From Durusdinium trenchii (lineage: Eukaryota; Sar; Dinophyceae; Suessiales; Symbiodiniaceae): a DNA stretch of 64,000 bases. Location of the stretch: positions 197,925 to 261,924 of the forward strand of contig CAXAMN010008502.1 in NCBI GenBank assembly GCA_963970005.1, given 5' to 3'. Made by a program: the position numbers and the translations under genes. The notes beneath the pieces are model-generated. The model ran no database searches, was not told the DNA's origin, and saw only the letters and a list, made by a program, of their open reading frames with translations. Shown piece after piece: positions 10,336 to 22,477 of this stretch. Within the stretch, counting starts at the first letter, position 1, and each line of letters starts with the position of its first letter.

Positions 10336-10733
10336 CGTGTGTGTGTCAAACCCTGTTTCCAAGGGTCTAATTTAATTTAAAGCAGGGGGACAGAGCTCTC
10401 TGATGCTACTCTGTCCAACGAAGCTAGGCATCAGAGAGGGAAGCATCCACTGGCCATGGATGTGTACCTGCTTTAACGGTTGAACAAGCTGTCCAATTGA
10501 CCTTGTTTGTTTTCATGGTTCTTCATGATACTCCCCCTAAACCTTCCCACTGCGTTCTTGCAACTGGGCCGCACGTTTTCGTGAGCGTTTCGTTTTCGTG
10601 CTTTCTGCAGACTTCAAACCATTTTGTTCAAACATCTACAAGTTTTGCGGACTCTTCACCTTACCGTTCTTCACCTTCCTTCCCAACGTGGCAATTGAGT
10701 TAACTGAAAACCAATGTCAGAGTGTGTGTGTGT
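10336..10733. repeat. Repeat block Y, copy 2
   Basis: Near-identical to 4499-4894, including the CTCTCTGATGC/GCATCAGAGAG hairpin (10396-10438). Its right end runs through a longer GT microsatellite straight into block X copy 2, so the junction is a GT run. Confidence 0.85.
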
Positions 10734-11196
10734 GTGTGTGTGTGTCCCCCTCCGTTTGTAGGAGGTTTTGAACACGCAGGGGAACAGGCCAGATACCAGC
10801 GGATATGGAAATGGGACGCCATTTCCACGTACCTCCACTGCTGTACAGGGCAACAGAAGGAAATGGTTCTCGGCGGACTTGTGCGTCGGTTCCTTTCCTT
10901 CTGTTGACCCTTTTCTACTCAAATGGGGCGATTCGCAAGTCTCGCCCGCTAGCTACAAACTGCAATCTTCATTTCCTTTTCTAGCTATTTCCTACCCCAT
11001 TCGAAGCGACTCCTTTTGTCTCGCTTCCAGATGGAATTTAGCCCATTATGCACGGCCGTAATTCGAGACCGCTAAGTATTCAGTAACTAAACTGCTGCAG
11101 TCAAGTGAAACCACCGCTGTTCAAACATTCAGTTTCCGTGGACTCAACCACCTTTCACTGTGGATTATGGCATTGGATGAACCTGATCTAAGTGTG
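10731..11196. repeat. Repeat block X, copy 2 (lacks one hairpin)
   Basis: Near-identical to 3461-3973 except for two differences. The 43-bp 11-21-11 hairpin of copy 1 is missing (here CCAGATACCAGCGG), and about 20 bases before GTGGATTATGG are replaced by three. The 13-30-13 hairpin is kept (10851-10906). Confidence 0.85.
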
Positions 11197-14100
11197 CTCC
11201 GGTCTCAAAGCAGATCAAAAAATCATCCACCTTCTACCGGTGACAAAGAAAAACACTACATCCGGAGGCTAACGGGGTGAACACAACGATCTCTCGGCAT
11301 GTCCAAGCACATCCCGTGCGTCAATGGCCGTTTGGACCCCGCGCGCCCTTGGAAGCGTGTGAGAGGAACCAAAGGAATGAGAGGAATGTGCCCAGTCCTT
11401 GCGATTCGGGTTTCACCTGACCCCGAAACAATCATGAAACCTCCGACGAAACATCAAACGATCATATGCAATAAGTGATGGCCAGAATTTGGGGCGGCCG
11501 AGGGATTGACGTCAGGGGATGGTCAGGGGAGTACGCCGCCATGTCTCCCTCCCATTCTGAATCCACCCGCGACGGGCGACCCAAACTCAAACCATAGATT
11601 CTTCTCCAATTCCCACCCGCAAGTCAAAAAATCCGGCACTCATCGGCGAAATCCTCAGGCTGCGGCTTCTACCAAAAAACGGGGCTCGGGACGGTCGGGA
11701 ATCGACCGGGAACGGCTTCGACACCGCTCCTTCGACACCGCTCTTCGAAGGCCCCAGATCCGCTCCGCCTTTGGACTTGGCGATCCGAGAGGCGGCGCCA
11801 TCGCCTGACGGCGCCCAAACGGATGGCACGCGAGCTGCTCGGCCTGAGCCGAGCGGTCCCAAAACACCTGGATGGGGTCTGGAAAAGGAGTCTTGATGCA
11901 AAAAAGGTTAAGGAAAGCAACAATAACATAATAAACATGAGATAGACTAAAGTTCAGGCACACCAATGATCGCGAACGATTTCGACCAATGGTGGTGCTG
12001 CCCTCTAGCAACGTGGGCGGCATGGTGACGGGTGGTTACGTTCAGTCCCAGCGTCAATACCGGCACATGCAGTCCCTACAGTTGAATCATCGTCCACTCA
12101 CTGGAACTACCATGGAAGTGGATGGCATGGCCCCTTGAAACATGTTCCATACCAAACCAGGGGGGTGAAATCACTTCACTTCCACCATGTGTTCCACGAC
12201 GTTCCAGCTTTACTTCTTCTTATGAACTCAATGAAGCGATTGGGCGTCCCTGCAGCAGACCAGCGCGTCCACTCTTAGCTCCTGAGGTACCTCACCGGGC
12301 AGACCATCGGAGCCCAGCGACTTCCAGGGATTCGGTGGTGTAGTGAGCCACATGGAACCAATGGGACCAGTGAGCCACCACGGAACGTTCCAATCGCTCT
12401 GTCAAACACGCCCGGCCAAAGAATGTGTCGCAACTCTCACGCTTTGAAATCCATGCTCTCAACCTGGTCCAGTGCAGGGCGCTATGAAGGCCGCGGAGGA
12501 ACAATACCACACACCATGTTCGGGCAAACAAACGGCTCTGCTTAGTCAAGCAGCCAGTGGAGGCTCTGTTTCGGCGACCCATCCTGGCCAATGCAGTCGA
12601 GGTGTTCCCGAGGGTTCCCGCCAAAAACAACTGCCTCCCTGTGACTGTGATTCAAATGATATATGATATATACGATGTGTATTGCTAACTAAATTTAAAT
12701 AACTACGTATAAGTACAGTATACTAATACAGGTTACAAGACCATTAAATTAAAGACATTCAAACTCCATCTCTTCCTTTCACCTTTCTTTTAGCGGCTTC
12801 AGCCTCGCCTCCCGATCGGACGACCACATCCCGGAACCTCGTTCCGCATCTTCTCTCAACGCCGCTCGCTCGTTCCGGGGCTCCGGCCAAACCCGGGCGT
12901 CGCGCCCGTGAAACCGAAGAACCGAAGGTGGACCATGTCTGGGACCGACCCTGTCTGTTCATGTGCCGCGGAAAAAGTGGCGACAGGGTCTTTTTCTTGG
13001 AATAGTGGTCGGTCCTGTCTTATGCATCCGAAAGGTTGATGGAAGCCTCAAAGACATCGTCTGAAACACTTGAACATGCCATGCCATACGGTCCATGTGA
13101 AATGGTGGAACCTGAAAATGGTGAGCAGGCTTCAAGCCATTGTCGATCTTCCCTCCACGGCTTTTTTGGGGGACATGCAACGTGGAAGGAAGCCTTACCG
13201 GTGGCCTTTTGCCCAAGCTTGAGTCCATGGTCGGTTGATCTCCGAGCTGCGCTTGACCAAGTCCAAAACTATTTATTCATCAAAGGTCAAAGGTTCCAAA
13301 TAAATGAAGGGAAGAAGGATTGCTTCTTTAACACTCCCAAAAAATATGATAACTGAAAAACCTAAAGATGTGAAAATACACACGAAAAAAAACTAAGTTT
13401 GCCACTCATTTCTTCATGTTCTTCCTCTCGAGTGCCTTCCCTTTTGCTGCCCCCCAAGAGTCTTGGTCCACAGGCTCCACGCCCAGCTCGACCTGGGACA
13501 AGTCCCACACAGCTCGCATGCGGACTCGACTTGGGGATCTATCCATGTGCGTGTGTGGACACTGTGGATTCAAGGATCTGCAAAACTGTTCGGTGATTTT
13601 GTGACACATTATGTGTTGCAGCAGGGGGACTGGATTAAATTACAAAGTGCTTCTGAAATTCTAATCGTGATCTTGCTATCATGATCTTGGATGGCCGTTT
13701 CGGTACGTATGTGAGCATCCAATCCCATCGTGATCTGTGAAACCCACAGCGTCTGGTCCCTGTGCTCCCCCGGCAGTGACCCCGAAGAGGAGGCAACACC
13801 TGGAAGGCTGATGCGCCAGGGCACGTGTCCAGAGTCATCTTCGGTAAGCCAGGGGCAAGATGCGGCAAGATGTTTAGTGAGGAGTCCAACCCTTTGACTG
13901 GAGAAGTGGGTCGCGCCGGCTGCGGTTCTTCTGTGGGTTGCTTGGTGAAACCACTTGATCACTCGGGCCTGGCGTCGCAATGAAAAGCTTCCATCTTTTC
14001 CAAGTTGTCAAAGAACCTCTTTAAACTCCACATGAATCATGGCAGAAGATCACAGGATCTTGAGGAGAAATCAAATTTTGTGTGTAGTTCGTCAAAATGC

Positions 14101-15150
14101 CATTACCGGCCCTTCTGCAATCTACTCCGAATCTCGCCCTGAGTCTCCATCCAATGATCTGACTTCTACTCCGATCCGCCACGTCCGAGGGGGACGGAGG
14201 CTCGGTCGGCTCGGTTAGGCTGACCCAGCAAACAGCAAACCCATGCGGCTGAGAGCGCAGGCTTCAACAGCAAATACTGAAGCTCAGAGATGCCAATGTG
14301 GCAGTAGTCCTGCAGACTGAGCACACCAGCCGCTTTCCGGGTGAAGGGTCAGCTCACAACCGGCAAACCAGTAGTGAAAAAGAATGGTAACAGTTGAGTT
14401 CAGTATTCCCGGGGTACTATATTGTATTGTATTCTTATTTGTTATTGTTGTTTTAGATGTTATTGTTGTTTTTGTGTTGGTTGTTATTTGGCTTGTATTG
14501 TATTGCATTGCATTGTGGTGTGTATATATACATCTTATATTGTAATACATTATAGTAATAGTTATATGTTCATATGGTCATGTGTTAAACATAGTTATGT
14601 GTATATATATTATACACACATGAAACGATAGTGAGGATGACATGAGGATTGCAAAAACACACAAAACCAGTGAAAAAGTGGGTTGGAAACCTGCCAAACG
14701 CGTCGCAATGGTCGGCTATCTGTAAACGCGTCTGTGAGGAGTTTGAGCCAACATGACACTACTCGTATTGTAAGAATCGTACCAGAATGATTTAAAATCT
14801 CCATATGTGCTTTCTTTTTCCATCAACAGTCTACCTTCAAACTCCGGCTTCAAAACATCGCCTTGGGCTAACTGACCCAGAGTTGTGTACCCGCCAGCGT
14901 CGTTCCTTCTTCAAAGTTGCCCCACACGTGTGGTATGAAGCGAAATGAAGCTGGCTAAAAATGAGTTCCCCCTTTTTTGTCCAAAAAAAGGGGATGGTGT
15001 GGCTCTCATTCTCGTTCTGAAGCCATGGCACCCCACCATCTCCACGGGTCTGCTCCAGCTCTCCACGGCTCCGGCACGATCTCCGCTCCCGCTGCCTTGT
15101 CCGCTCCAAAGGTCCCACCGGGCCTCGGCTTTCGGCGAAGAGCCCATTGT
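11197..15150. other. Sparse region; GC-rich patches, no named gene
   Basis: I see no recognisable complete gene. CpG-rich patches lie at about 11640-11830 (with CTTCGACACCGCTC repeated), 12790-12960, 14120-14220 and 15010-15140. One minus-strand C-terminal exon candidate (13406-13525) is listed separately. 14400-14640 is AT/GT-rich low-complexity sequence built on TTGTATTG words. Confidence 0.5.
13406..13525 (-). CDS. Putative C-terminal exon, function unknown
   Basis: Minus-strand reading gives RMRAVWDLSQVELGVEPVD, then DSWGAAKGKALERKNMKK and a stop at 13408-13406. The lysine-rich tail, lack of repeats and single good frame suggest a real terminal exon. A second protein-like patch (TEDDSGHVPWRISLP) lies upstream near 13805-13860 on the same strand and could belong to the same gene. 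No family recognised. Confidence 0.3.
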   Translation of the reverse strand, partial: VRMRAVWDLSQVELGVEPVDQDSWGAAKGKALERKNMKK

Positions 15151-15156
15151 TACTAC

Positions 15157-16850
15157 TTGACAACACGCAATGTGTATGACTGGAGGAAGAAACCGTGTCA
15201 ACTTGGAGATTGCATTTCAGTCAAAAGGTGATCAAGACTAGTTGCAAGAGAATTTGCTTTCGCTGAAGGAAAGAGAGATTACATTTTCTCACCAGCGACT
15301 TCAGGACATGTACTGAAGCTTCTACCCACAATATTCTTGCAAAGGATCAGTGAAGAGGAAGAAGCAAGAGAGGGAGAAGGAGCATTCTCACAGGTGCTAG
15401 GATGTCTTGATGTGAAAGACGCATTTCTACAGCTTCCACAAGAAAAGCCATTGAAAGTGAACTTGAGAGAAGAATTCTTGGCGAAGAGAAATTGACCTGG
15501 ACAAAGAGTTGACTTTTTCACAGAGTACCTCACAGAGGAACTCAACAAGTTCAGTGCTGAGTGTCCATGTCTGGGAAGAAATGAGAAGAGTATCATGTTG
15601 ATCCATGTGGATTACTTAATGTTCACAGGAGACTCAAAGTACATCAATGAAATCTTTCTTCCAAAGATTCAAGGCAAATTCGACACCAGTGTGGGCAAGA
15701 TTGAGAGGATTGGTGATGTGTTCAATTTCCTGAGGAGAAAGTACAAACTAGAAGTTGATGGACTATGGATCCAACCAGGCAACCACATACAGCAGATGTT
15801 GAAAGCCTATGAAGAGCAGATTTGATTGGTCAAGCTCCAGCAACTACCAGCAGACAACTCAATCCAGATGGAAGACAAGTCAGGAGTCTTACATGAGCAA
15901 GAGAAGATTAGCCTTTTCGGAAGCATTGTTGGATCAGGTATCTATCTACGTCAAGAGAGGTATGATGTAGCATTTGCAGTGAAGGAATTGGCTTCAAGAA
16001 TGTCAAATCCTACAGCTATGTCATTTCATCACTTGAAGAAATTATTGGGATACTTGAAAAAGACTATGGACTATTGTCTAGTACTTGAATATCCACAAGC
16101 AGGAGAAGGTTATGTCAAGAAAGGAGAAAGCCATTGGTGCTTGGAGACATTCTCAGACTCAGACTGGTGTGGAAACAAAAGCCACAGAAAGTCAACATCA
16201 GGAGGATTCCATTCATTGAACAGTTGTCCACTGTTCAACAGCAGCAGGACACAGAAGATCATTAGCTTATCTTCATGTGAAGCAGAACTACATGCAATAG
16301 TTTCCTCAGCACCAGATGGAATCTATATTCGCAAAGTTCTTGAATTTGCTCTTGGGGCAAAGGTGGACCATTACATCTTGATTCATCAAGCGCACGCCAA
16401 CTTGTCATGAAGAGAGGAGTTGGAAAGGTGAGACACTCAGATGGAAAATTGCTATGGATTCAAAACAGGAAAGACTTCAAGATGGTACAAGTACCAACAG
16501 ATAGCAACGTGGCAGACCTCAATACAAAGCCACTTGGAGGACAAAGAATCAGATACTTGATGAACCTCGTCATTGGTTGTTGGCACAGTGATGACCAAAT
16601 CAGAGTAGGAGAGTATGTGAGAAGGGTGTTTGATGAGAAGAATAATTTTGCAGGAAAGGTCACTAAGATTGCCAAAATGATTGTCAGAATGGTTGCTTTT
16701 GAGGGCTTGCAGCCAATGGTTACAGATGCATTCTTGAAAGCAGAAGACAACATCCAGTGTGGATTGGAAGATATGAAATTGGAGGAGATGAAGGAATCCA
16801 AACTGGAAATTTTGGATCATAGTGATCATTGCAATCAACATCATTTGCCT
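15157..16850 (+). pseudogene. Ty1/copia retrotransposon pol, decayed 3' part
   Basis: Reading on the plus strand with stops and small indels gives ordered copia landmarks: RLVAREFAFAEGKRD and IFSPATSGHV (start of RT), CLDVKDAFLQLPQ (RT motif A), IMLIHVDYLMFTG (motif C, where the second Asp of the usual VDD is Tyr), then RNase H landmarks TFSDSDWCGNKSHRKSTSGG and ISLSSCEAELHAIVS, and the C-terminal RGVGKVRHSDGKLLWIQ. Stops interrupt near 15228, 15495 and 15823; a short segment after PGQR is missing and the C-terminal part is frameshifted near 16405. Gag, protease and integrase are absent, so the copy is 5'-truncated. Catalytic loss and stops make it non-functional. No LTRs were found. Confidence 0.85.
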
Positions 16851-17554
16851 TGAAACAGTAATATTTGCACTATGGAACGTCTACAGGCTAGTTGAAAAGT
16901 ACCATGATGAACTCTACTATCGTGTGGAGAAGGGCTATTGGGAGTCATGGGAATATACAGAACAGACAATGCAGAATTCCAAATTACAGAACTCAGTAGC
17001 GACATCAGAGACATGGAAGACTATGAAGAGAGAATGGAACTTTTACCCAACTACGCCACTACGCCAGGAGAATTCATTGTGGATTGATTCTCAATGGAGG
17101 CTTCATTGAACATGAAGTACCAGACCAGTATGATGTGCTAGGAGAGTTGAATGCAGGAAACTCCTTAGCCAGAAGGAGTTTGGAAGACATGCAAGCAACA
17201 GAAGGACAATTTTGGGGACACAGGGTAATGTTGCAGGCAGCTACAGATGGAGCAACACCATCAGAAGGGATATTAAACCGAAGATTCAGAATAGGTAACA
17301 GGGAAAGATCAATGAGAGAACAATACATCACAGGACAATCAGTACAATTGTGTGGTCGAATGGAAGCAAAACTCCAACAACTTGTGGAGAGACATTACAA
17401 CCTTCTGCGTAGAGGATTGCAAGAAGCAGCAGACTTAGCTGGAGAAGTACCAAGAACTATTGGATTGCGCAGTCATGAGGAGAGATTTCCAAACAAATCA
17501 CAAATAGAGACACCAACAAACCCTGGGAACCCAGTTCCTGAAAGAAATGAATAA
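16790..17554 (+). pseudogene. Downstream ORF of the copia element with one membrane segment
   Basis: After the copia RNase H end, a second reading begins in a shifted frame (junction near 16805). WKFWIIVIIAINIICLETV is strongly hydrophobic and looks like a transmembrane helix, followed by YRLVEKYHDELYYRVEKGYW. The reading then shifts again near 17084 into a charged, helical segment (RRSLEDMQATEGQFWGHR, RMEAKLQQLVERHYNLLRRG) ending at 17554. Position 3' of pol is where some copia elements carry an extra or envelope-like ORF; homology cannot be shown from the sequence alone. At least two frameshifts indicate decay. Confidence 0.5.
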
Positions 17555-20500
17555 AGCCTGCAGAGAAACAAGGATTGAATGGAAGAAAATGGACTATGGT
17601 GGCAAAGTGAGCTCAAAGAAGCATTTTAGCGTCTCACAATGCCAAGAAGGAGGGTGAACCAGATCAGTGTGTACATGACCTTACTGCAGCCCTTTTGTGA
17701 CTCAAGAAAAAGTGCGTGTATATATATATATATATATAAACAGAATGCCGGTTCCTTGTGCCGAGTGGCACATTTGAGAACACGTCTTCGCCAAGTTCAG
17801 GCGACACTGTGCCCAGTTCATGTCCGAAAACCAATCAGAATCCCAAACCCGGGCACCTCCCTCTCCCGGGCACCCTTGCGGCGAGAAGATCTTGGCACCC
17901 CATTGGATGAGGTCCTCCAACATCGCGGAAAACAACACCGCCACGTGTGGCACAACGTTTGCCCCACGGCTTCACCAACACGCACAAGCCCCGATGAAGG
18001 CCACGTGGGGCTTAAAGAACGTGTCACAAAAAAAATCGAAGTCGACTACATCGCCAAGTTGATGGATCGGCTGGAGAGAAAAGATGGGGATATTGGCAGC
18101 CAGATTGAACATTGATTGATGGAGTCTGAGGAGTCATGGAGTCAAGGAGGCAATTGGTCAACAAATCGACCAACCCTTTTGTAAGCAAGAACTCCAGCCA
18201 TGAACCGTCAGCTTGGACTTTTCTCGCGGCGCACGCAGCGCGCTTGCTTCGCTGCCCAACCGGTGGTGGCCGTAGGCAGCCTGGAATGGTGAAATTCTCG
18301 GAACGAACAATCGAAGTCGATGAGAAGACCCAGCTCTGTGAATAGCCACGAGATTTTAAAAAAGCTTTAAGCCCAGCCTGGATCCTGAGTAAACCCACTG
18401 AGATGCTGATGTCCCGCTCAGGCCATTGTTCAAACATCCCAGCTCTTAGCTCTGGCTGCTCCTGCGCAGTTCCTCACATACCTCCCCCCCCTTCAAAACC
18501 TTCTACATCACCACTGAAACTCACAAAACCTCCCAAAACCTCCACAGCCCCCGAGTTCCTCGTGCTTTTGGGCGCTTCCGACCTCGCCTCGGAACTCGCC
18601 GGAACACCGGAACGGGGGCGCTCCACCAGGCCCAGCTCCGCCGCGCTCAGGACGCCATCCTTCGGCCGATGCGCTACGCGGGTCGGTTGGTCCGGAAGGT
18701 CGGACCCGCCGGAAGATGAATCGACTGGAAGATGGCGACTGATGTTTCGTGAGATCAGAAAACCACAATTCAACAGTGCAATTGCCCGCGAAAGTGAAAA
18801 TCAAGTTCATAGTAAAGAGTATAAAAAAGGTCCAAAGACGTTCGAAGACCTCCAACTGGAATCTGTATAATTTGCCACGACTTGGAAGAATCTCCCTGTG
18901 ACTTGCTTTCGCGCTTTTGTGCACCTGGAACCTCTGGCTCTGCAGGTGCCTTCCTTTTGTAAAATGCATTAGAATTTTATATAATTCATTCTAGATGGTG
19001 CTTCGCTGGGCAACCTTTGGCCATATGTGGCAGAAACCAACATCCATGTGAACAAACACACGAACCCCAAAAGACAAGACAGCCCCTGAAAATCTCTAGA
19101 ACATTCGATGTCTATCAAGACCCGCGTGGGGTAGCAAATGCACACCCTTTAGCTACTAGCAGGCAGGTGGGAGAAAAAACTCTTTGGAATTAAATGCAAC
19201 CTTCCAAAAATGTGCCCCTTCTGGAGGAGGGGATTTGGTGTTCTTCTCCCATAAGCGGTTTAGATTCCGGCCCTCAATTCACACCACTAGGGATCAATCT
19301 TGAATTGTATCACAACCAAGATGTGTGAGGTTGTACAACCAAGTTTCACATTGAAAAACGTCGCCTAGGTGGTCTGATAGGTGGTCTGATAGATGCAGAT
19401 TGGCAGCTTCACCTCTTGCTGCTGGCTTGCAAACCCGAAGCTGGCGAAGCCCTTTGCCCACGGCTACAGCGCCTGGTTTGTGTCCATGGCTTCCCAAAGG
19501 ACGTCCTGGTTTGGTGCGAAGATGCTCTGCAGTGGCAAAGTCAGAGAGTTTGCGAAATCCGCGCCCACCCCATGTGATTTATCCTCCAGTTCCCACCCGC
19601 TCTGGGATGGCTCTCCGTCCCTCTTCGCGGTTGGAAGACTGATTCGCTCTGTCTCTCGTCCTGCTCAGTTGGGGTGAGCATGCACCCAGCTTTCTTCAGC
19701 GTCTCCATGAGTTCCACTTTGGTCACCCCGCTCGGCGCATCCTCTGCCTCGCCCGAGGAACAGGGGGCGGGTCGTGCCGCGCGGGATGCGGTCCGCGTGC
19801 GGTCCGCGCTTTTGGGGGGGCAAAGAACACGAGTTGAACGTTGGTCTCCCTCCAAAGCAAGCCATCCAAGTGTGGAACATTGGAGAGTAAGACGGTGCAC
19901 AGTATCTTTATTTTGTGTGGGCAGACACTAGGGATTGAACAGGGAAGCCCTCCATTGTGGACCGCAAGTGCACATAGTCAAACAGAGATAAACACGTCAT
20001 CATCGTCGCATCATCGTCACCTGAACTGGTAGACTTGCTTTTTGAAAAAGACGTATAAATGAGTTCAAAAACGATCCAAACTCGGACTCGGACTTGAATC
20101 TAACTCCATCTCACTCCCTCCTTGCACCCACGGTTCACCGTCCAGTCCGTCCGGTTCCCCAAACGGAGAACAACCGCACCGTCACCCATCGCCTCCGTGA
20201 GGCTCAAGGCACTCTTCCGGCGCACCTCGTAGTAGGCCTCGTAGTAGGCGAAAAGCGGCAAATGGCGGGGAACAAAACCCAGGCCGCGCAGGTCCAGGTG
20301 ACATGAGATGTCCATGCACTTCGAGGGATTTCCATGAATGAGGAGATTGCTCAATGTTCCGTGATAACGGAATGTCTATGAATGTCTTGTCTGGTGGCAA
20401 GAGGTAAAAATCTGGAACATCTGCGGAAGACGCGTGAAGCCCGGCCTCGTCAAGGCTGTCCAAGGCACATCTTAAGGACTGCACCTGGCAACATCGGACT

Positions 20501-20760
20501 CGGCCATGGAGCCGCGGACATCCCACCCAAACACTGCACTGCACATTGGTTCACCCTGGTTCACCTCCCCTGCCGATCGTGTGAGACCTCCTCGCGCCTC
20601 AAACAGGTGCTTCCGTTGCAGGTGGTGGTAGCGCCGCACACCTGGACTCCACGCTTCCGGAATCCGCCGCGACCGGGCGCCCGGCGCGGGGCGCCGCCCC
20701 CCGGTGCCCTTCCGATCCAGCGAGACCGGGCGACCGATCCATGCCGGTCCCCACACTCCA
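17555..20760. other. Region without a named gene
   Basis: There is an AT microsatellite at about 17715-17738 and protein-like but unassignable minus-strand patches near 17780-17960 (HVAVLFSAMLEDLIQWGAK), 18540-18730 and 19600-19830. The last contains TKVELMETLKKAGCMLTPTE, which resembles the helix between two EF-hands, but no calcium-binding loop is visible. A 12-bp tandem duplication GTGGTCTGATAG lies near 19370-19393. Nothing here supports a gene call by itself. Confidence 0.45.
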
Positions 20761-20763
20761 TGC

Positions 20764-22361
20764 TCAGGATGGGGCCTCCCAATAGAACATAGAAGAAAGC
20801 GACACTGAAGGCTGTGGAACCACCCATCACCAGCCAGAAGAGGCCCGGCAACTCCTCAACCAAGCGGCAGGTGGAGCATCTCACTTGGGGCAAGCACATC
20901 TCACTGTTGAGTCGTATTTGGAAAACCATGAAAATGTTTAGTCAGTTTAGTCAGATATTCATGATATTATGTTTAAAAGAGGAAGAAGAAGAAGAAGAAG
21001 AGAAGAAGAAGAAGAAGAAGAAGAGAAGAAGAGAAGAAGAAGAAGAAGAAGAAGAGAAGGAGAAGAAGAAGAAGAAGAAACAAACAACATCTTCACACTT
21101 CATGCACTCAACTTATCGCCCCATCCCGTGCCCCTCCTCGAGGCCAATCTGCAGATTCATGCCAAAGAATCCCGCGATCACCGTGCTCACGGCCAAGCTT
21201 GATGTTCCCATCCCCATCCTCAGCGCCCACCGGGGGGATTCAACAGGAAGGTGCACCCAGAGGTGCAAGTAGCCGTTGTGGCCATGGCTCTTCAGTCGTT
21301 GTAGCCCCGGATTGCCAACAGAAAAACTCTGCTGAGGAGCTTCAGCCATGTGTGGGATAAACAAATCATGGCTGACGCGTGCAGGTACAGGAGGACCTCT
21401 TCATGTGAGACGCACCTTTTTGCTGACCTTCATGTCCTACCTTGCTGGCGATGATTGCGGGTGGAAAGAGAATCATTTGCAAGGGAAGCGAGGGAGGGGG
21501 CAGCAACCTAGCGCGTGAGTCATTCTGTCCCCAACTTGAGGGATCCTGAGAAAATAAAAGTGGAGGAGGGCCTATGAAATCCATTCAAATCCATGCAAAT
21601 CCCGGCTGACCTGTGGCTCACCAGTACGGCCAAGAGGGTCAAAAACACCGCTCCAGTCTTCGCCTCTCCCGTCGCCTCTCCGGCCCACGTCCAAGGATCA
21701 GAAGCTCCAGCCTGCGGGGTCGGTCTGGAGGAAGAGACCGGAGCATCAACTGAAAGATCTCAAACACATTGCAAAATAAGTAGAAAAGAACCGGAGAAAA
21801 AAAACAGATCACAGGAGGTCTCGAAGAACAACTCATTGCAAAATAAGTAGCACAGGAGGTCTCGAAGAACCCAATACACGACCTAGCTGCCTAGCTTGCC
21901 TCATGATGCGATTGCGCTCGCTGGTAAGCATCAGTTGTTCCATCTTGCTGTGTGTTTCAACGCCTTGGCACAGTGGTTTGGAGCCACTCAGCAAACAAAA
22001 CTCCTACCAATGGAGGCCTTAAATGATTGGAAGAGAGATGAGGGAAGGAGAGGCATGCAAGGTTGCTGCCTGTCATAAAAAACAACAGGGATACCACAAT
22101 GCAGTCTGGTGGCTCTCGTGCAGCTTTTGAATCCGATCTCGCAGATCCTGCGATAAATGTCTTTGTGCTGTGGAAGAATGGCGTCGAACCAGCAAGCCCA
22201 GCAACCTGTGATGTTTCACCTCGAACCAGCCTCAGCCTTGAACCTGTTCCTGGCACGCCATGCCACGCCATTGTGAGAAGACCTGGAAAAAATGAAATCT
22301 GATCCTCCAGCTGCATGCCAAAGGACTCCAGCAGCAGCTCGACGTCCTGATGATCAGAGAC
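20764..22361 (-). CDS. CorA/Mrs2-type Mg2+ transporter, 3' exons
   Basis: Minus-strand exons in order: 22361 to about 22283 (VSDHQDVELLLESFGMQLED, matching the E-x-x-LLE stretch before the membrane domain of Mrs2 proteins); from 22147 (DLRDRIQKLHESHQTAL); 21749-21622 (GAVFLTLLAVL, start of TM1); 21218-21137 (GTSSLAVSTVIAGFFGMNLQ, TM1 with the family-defining Gly-Met-Asn); from 20854 (ELPGLFWLVMGGSTAF and SVAFFYVLLGG, TM2). The GMN exon ends GAG/GAGGGG and the next exon starts after TTGAG, implying a GA donor. The family forms pentameric Mg2+ channels, often mitochondrial. 5' exons are unresolved and may lie beyond the simple-sequence tract; the exact frame of exon 21749-21622 and the C-terminus are uncertain. 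Confidence 0.7.
20984..21080. repeat. (GAA)n purine microsatellite
   Basis: About 95 bases are almost pure GAA/GAGAAG on the plus strand, inside an intron of the Mrs2-like gene. Open frames of Glu/Lys across it are composition artefacts. Confidence 0.9.
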
Positions 22362-22477
22362 CTGGGCATTCGGTGTTTCTCGTTGTCTTGACAACCAACT
22401 CTCCATCCCATTCCGCCCTGACAATGGTCATCCACCAGCCAGGCAGATCAGGATACAAGCCTCAAAGTTTCAGGTGG

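Noticed and set aside
15279..16844. Minus-strand open frames over the copia remnant
   Set aside because: Antisense of clearly recognisable copia RT and RNase H motifs on the plus strand.
14900..17800. LTRs of the copia element
   Set aside because: No direct repeat with TG...CA ends and no primer-binding site was found near 15.1 or 17.6 kb; the copy is truncated.
20814..21272. 152-codon plus-strand frame rich in Glu/Lys
   Set aside because: It runs through the GAA microsatellite and overlaps, on the other strand, Mrs2-like exons with family motifs.
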